From Microcaldota archaeon (GTDB lineage: Archaea > Micrarchaeota > Micrarchaeia > Micrarchaeales > Micrarchaeaceae), in the NCBI GenBank assembly GCA_021792115.1, contig JAJYVI010000044.1, forward strand, positions 1-7,367: a stretch of 7,367 nucleotides of DNA. The letters are read 5' to 3'. The first letter of the stretch is position 1, and every line of letters begins with the position of its first letter. The notes under the pieces are model-generated. The model made no database searches. It was not told the DNA's origin and saw only the letters and a list, made by a program, of their open reading frames with translations. The translations under genes were made by a program, and so were the position numbers. Positions 6,314-7,367 of this stretch are shown piece after piece.

Positions 6314-6324
6314 ATAATTAAATA
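6314..6324 (-). promoter_or_regulatory. Candidate TATA element for the RMD1-like gene
   Basis: On the minus strand TATTTAATTAT precedes the ATG at 6265 by about 50 bases. A start about 26 bases downstream would be near 6293 and leave a leader of roughly 28 bases. Support is position and sequence only. Confidence 0.3.
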
Positions 6325-6470
6325 TGATAGTAAACGCAACAATCTGGCTGCAAATCATAGGCAATGCTGCACAGCAAGGTCAACCCTTGCTCATGTTGTT
6401 AACAGTATGCAGACTGATGCAGACTGCTACAAGAACTGCAAAACAAAAATGCAGTTCTTTAACATCGTAA
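6324..6470 (+). CDS. Possible 48-aa small protein (or structured RNA) in intergenic region
   Basis: ATG at 6324 opens a frame of 48 codons ending in TAA at 6470, starting MIVNATIWLQIIGNAAQQGQ and ending in a basic, Thr/Ser-rich tail. An AGGATA sequence lies about ten bases upstream and could serve as a weak ribosome site. The first half is moderately hydrophobic, not clearly a membrane helix. I recognise no family. The same stretch holds two perfect hairpins and a tandem 10-mer, so a non-coding RNA or transcript-end structure explains the sequence as well. A frame of this length can occur by chance in this composition. Confidence 0.2.
   Translation: MIVNATIWLQIIGNAAQQGQPLLMLLTVCRLMQTATRTAKQKCSSLTS
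6373..6391. repeat. Perfect 7-bp hairpin
   Basis: AGCAAGG (6373-6379) and CCTTGCT (6385-6391) are perfect inverted arms around the five-base loop TCAAC. It lies in the gap between two minus-strand genes and is GC-richer than the surrounding intergenic sequence. Confidence 0.6.
6407..6426. repeat. Perfect tandem duplication of a 10-mer
   Basis: ATGCAGACTG occurs twice head to tail (6407-6416 and 6417-6426), and the first six bases recur at 6449-6454 inside the next hairpin. It lies between the two hairpins at 6373-6391 and 6431-6459. It may be a short slippage duplication or a protein-binding repeat. Confidence 0.65.
6431..6459 (-). terminator. 10-bp hairpin with T-rich loop, likely transcript end of the right-hand surface gene
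   Basis: AAGAACTGCA and TGCAGTTCTT (6431-6440 and 6450-6459) form a perfect ten-pair stem with a nine-base loop. On the minus strand the loop reads TTTTTGTTT, so it offers the oligo-T tract used for archaeal termination. It begins 23 bases after the stop of the gene ending at 6483. No T run follows the stem itself, unlike a bacterial intrinsic terminator. Confidence 0.5.
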
Positions 6471-6482
6471 TGATTAATTGCC

Positions 6483-7367
6483 TTAGGATGCAGTCACATT
6501 CATTGATGCGCTTGCGCCTTCTTCGCCAATAACATTAATTATATAGGTCTGGTTTTTCAGCAATGCAATGGTCAATGGGCTGTTGCCTATGCTTATCTTG
6601 GAATCAAAAGTGAATGTGTACGATGATCCTGATGCAATATCATAGCCTGTTGCTGCCCAGTGCGAATAATTGCTGTACTCTGATTCGTTCATCTCAAATT
6701 CATGACCATGGGATTCTGATGCATTTACACTTGCAATGTGCTGCAGGCTTGATAGATTTTCATGCGCTGCTGCTGATGCGTTCGCATTAATTGTATTATT
6801 TTCATGACCAGAGTTGATTAGGGTGTTTTCAGAGCCGGACTGATGCGCTGCCGTGGAGTTTAGGGAGAGATTAAGTGTTGCATTAAGTGCGGCATTTGCA
6901 GATTGCTGCACTATCTCTGCTTGTGTTTCTGGAGATGATGCAAACCCAGGCTGCCTTGAAAATGGCAGTGAAAGAGATCCATTGCCTAGTATAATGAAAT
7001 TAAGGACATTGTGGTACTGCCTGCTGAACATATCTGCATTGCTTATTGCACTGTGCATTTTGGACATATTGAAGTCGCGCATGTCCCCAACTATTGAAAG
7101 ATTTGTGTTGTTTGAAAGTATGTTCATTGCATTCTCTTTCTCAGAATTGTTTGCATTTGAGAGATATTGCTGCATTTTGGAGGTTATATTTGAGATGTTC
7201 CAGTTCTTGTTTTTCTGCAGGTACTGCACTATGCTTGAAACTCTCTCTATATTGCTCTGGTTTACATTGTTTATGACATGGGCGCTTATCAAAGATTTCA
7301 CAGAGTCCTCAATGCCAGGACTCATCTTTATTCCTGAGGAATTTAGCACCTTTGAAAGATTGCTGAA
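6483..7367 (-). CDS. Sequon-rich predicted surface protein, C-terminal part (start beyond right edge)
   Basis: The frame is open to the window edge (294 visible codons), and the first candidate start inside is only a GTG at 7349 in a helical run (FSNLSKVLNSSGIKM), so the gene most likely begins outside the window. I recognise no family. The first third (to about residue 110) is helical and polar; the middle is rich in Ala, Asn, Ser and His (for example NSTAAHQSGSENT and NANASAAAHENL); the last 70 or so residues look like a small beta domain (SGSSYTFTFDSKISIG, then TIALLKNQTYIINVIGEEGA) ending in NVTAS. About 20 N-x-S/T sequons and no cysteine in the visible part suggest an exported glycoprotein. 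No membrane segment is visible; an N-terminal signal may lie beyond the edge. The base composition is richer in GC than that of the left-hand surface genes. Confidence 0.72.
   Translation of the reverse strand, partial: FSNLSKVLNSSGIKMSPGIEDSVKSLISAHVINNVNQSNIERVSSIVQYLQKNKNWNISNITSKMQQYLSNANNSEKENAMNILSNNTNLSIVGDMRDFNMSKMHSAISNADMFSRQYHNVLNFIILGNGSLSLPFSRQPGFASSPETQAEIVQQSANAALNATLNLSLNSTAAHQSGSENTLINSGHENNTINANASAAAHENLSSLQHIASVNASESHGHEFEMNESEYSNYSHWAATGYDIASGSSYTFTFDSKISIGNSPLTIALLKNQTYIINVIGEEGASASMNVTAS

Noticed and set aside
6407..6459. Repeated ATGCAG units considered as a possible CRISPR or integration repeat array
   Set aside because: There are only two perfect 10-mers directly adjacent, with no spacers and no further copies beyond a six-base match, and no cas, integrase or transposase gene is nearby.
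7094..7276. Plus-strand frame of 60 codons opposite the right-hand surface gene
   Set aside because: It is antisense to an open frame with consistent sequon-rich composition; its Leu/Cys/Ser-rich content is what antisense of that gene would give.

Overview
The window looks like a piece of a small, AT-rich archaeal genome, probably a DPANN-type archaeon of the Micrarchaeota/Parvarchaeota kind. The evidence is a tRNA gene interrupted at the canonical archaeal 37/38 position with a bulge-helix-bulge-like fold, no encoded CCA end, a Pno1/Dim2-type KH protein, a pilin-like N-terminus (QSAVEF) on a secreted protein, TATA-like promoter elements and secreted proteins packed with N-glycosylation sequons. 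The lineage is an inference; no rRNA or species marker is present.

Left part (1-4090, all minus strand): a compact cell-envelope cluster. In transcription order it encodes a large (802 aa) pilin-like/Ig-like surface protein with a Cys- and Trp-rich C-terminal region, a 219 aa single-pass sequon-rich surface protein, a five-helix Yip1-like membrane protein, and the start of a UbiA-family prenyltransferase that runs off the left edge. The genes are separated by at most about 23 bases or overlap, which suggests one operon. Base composition falls from near half GC at the 5' end of the large gene to roughly a quarter GC at the left edge.

Centre (about 4100-5060, plus strand): a divergent promoter region, a Pno1/Dim2-like KH RNA-binding protein whose first KH domain has lost its GxxG loop, then tRNA-Gly(UCC) with a 41-nt intron, followed by T-rich sequence and a small hairpin. 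These are RNA-processing and translation functions.

Right part (5159-7367): a minus-strand gene for a protein with a C-terminal membrane anchor that resembles the RMD1/DUF155 family, a short intergenic region unusually rich in structure (two hairpins, a perfect tandem 10-mer, and a 48-codon open frame on the plus strand), and the C-terminal part of another minus-strand, sequon-rich predicted surface protein whose start lies beyond the right edge.

The most unusual items are the mosaic surface protein with its non-canonical signal, the relaxed intron fold in tRNA-Gly, and the structured intergenic segment at 6324-6470.
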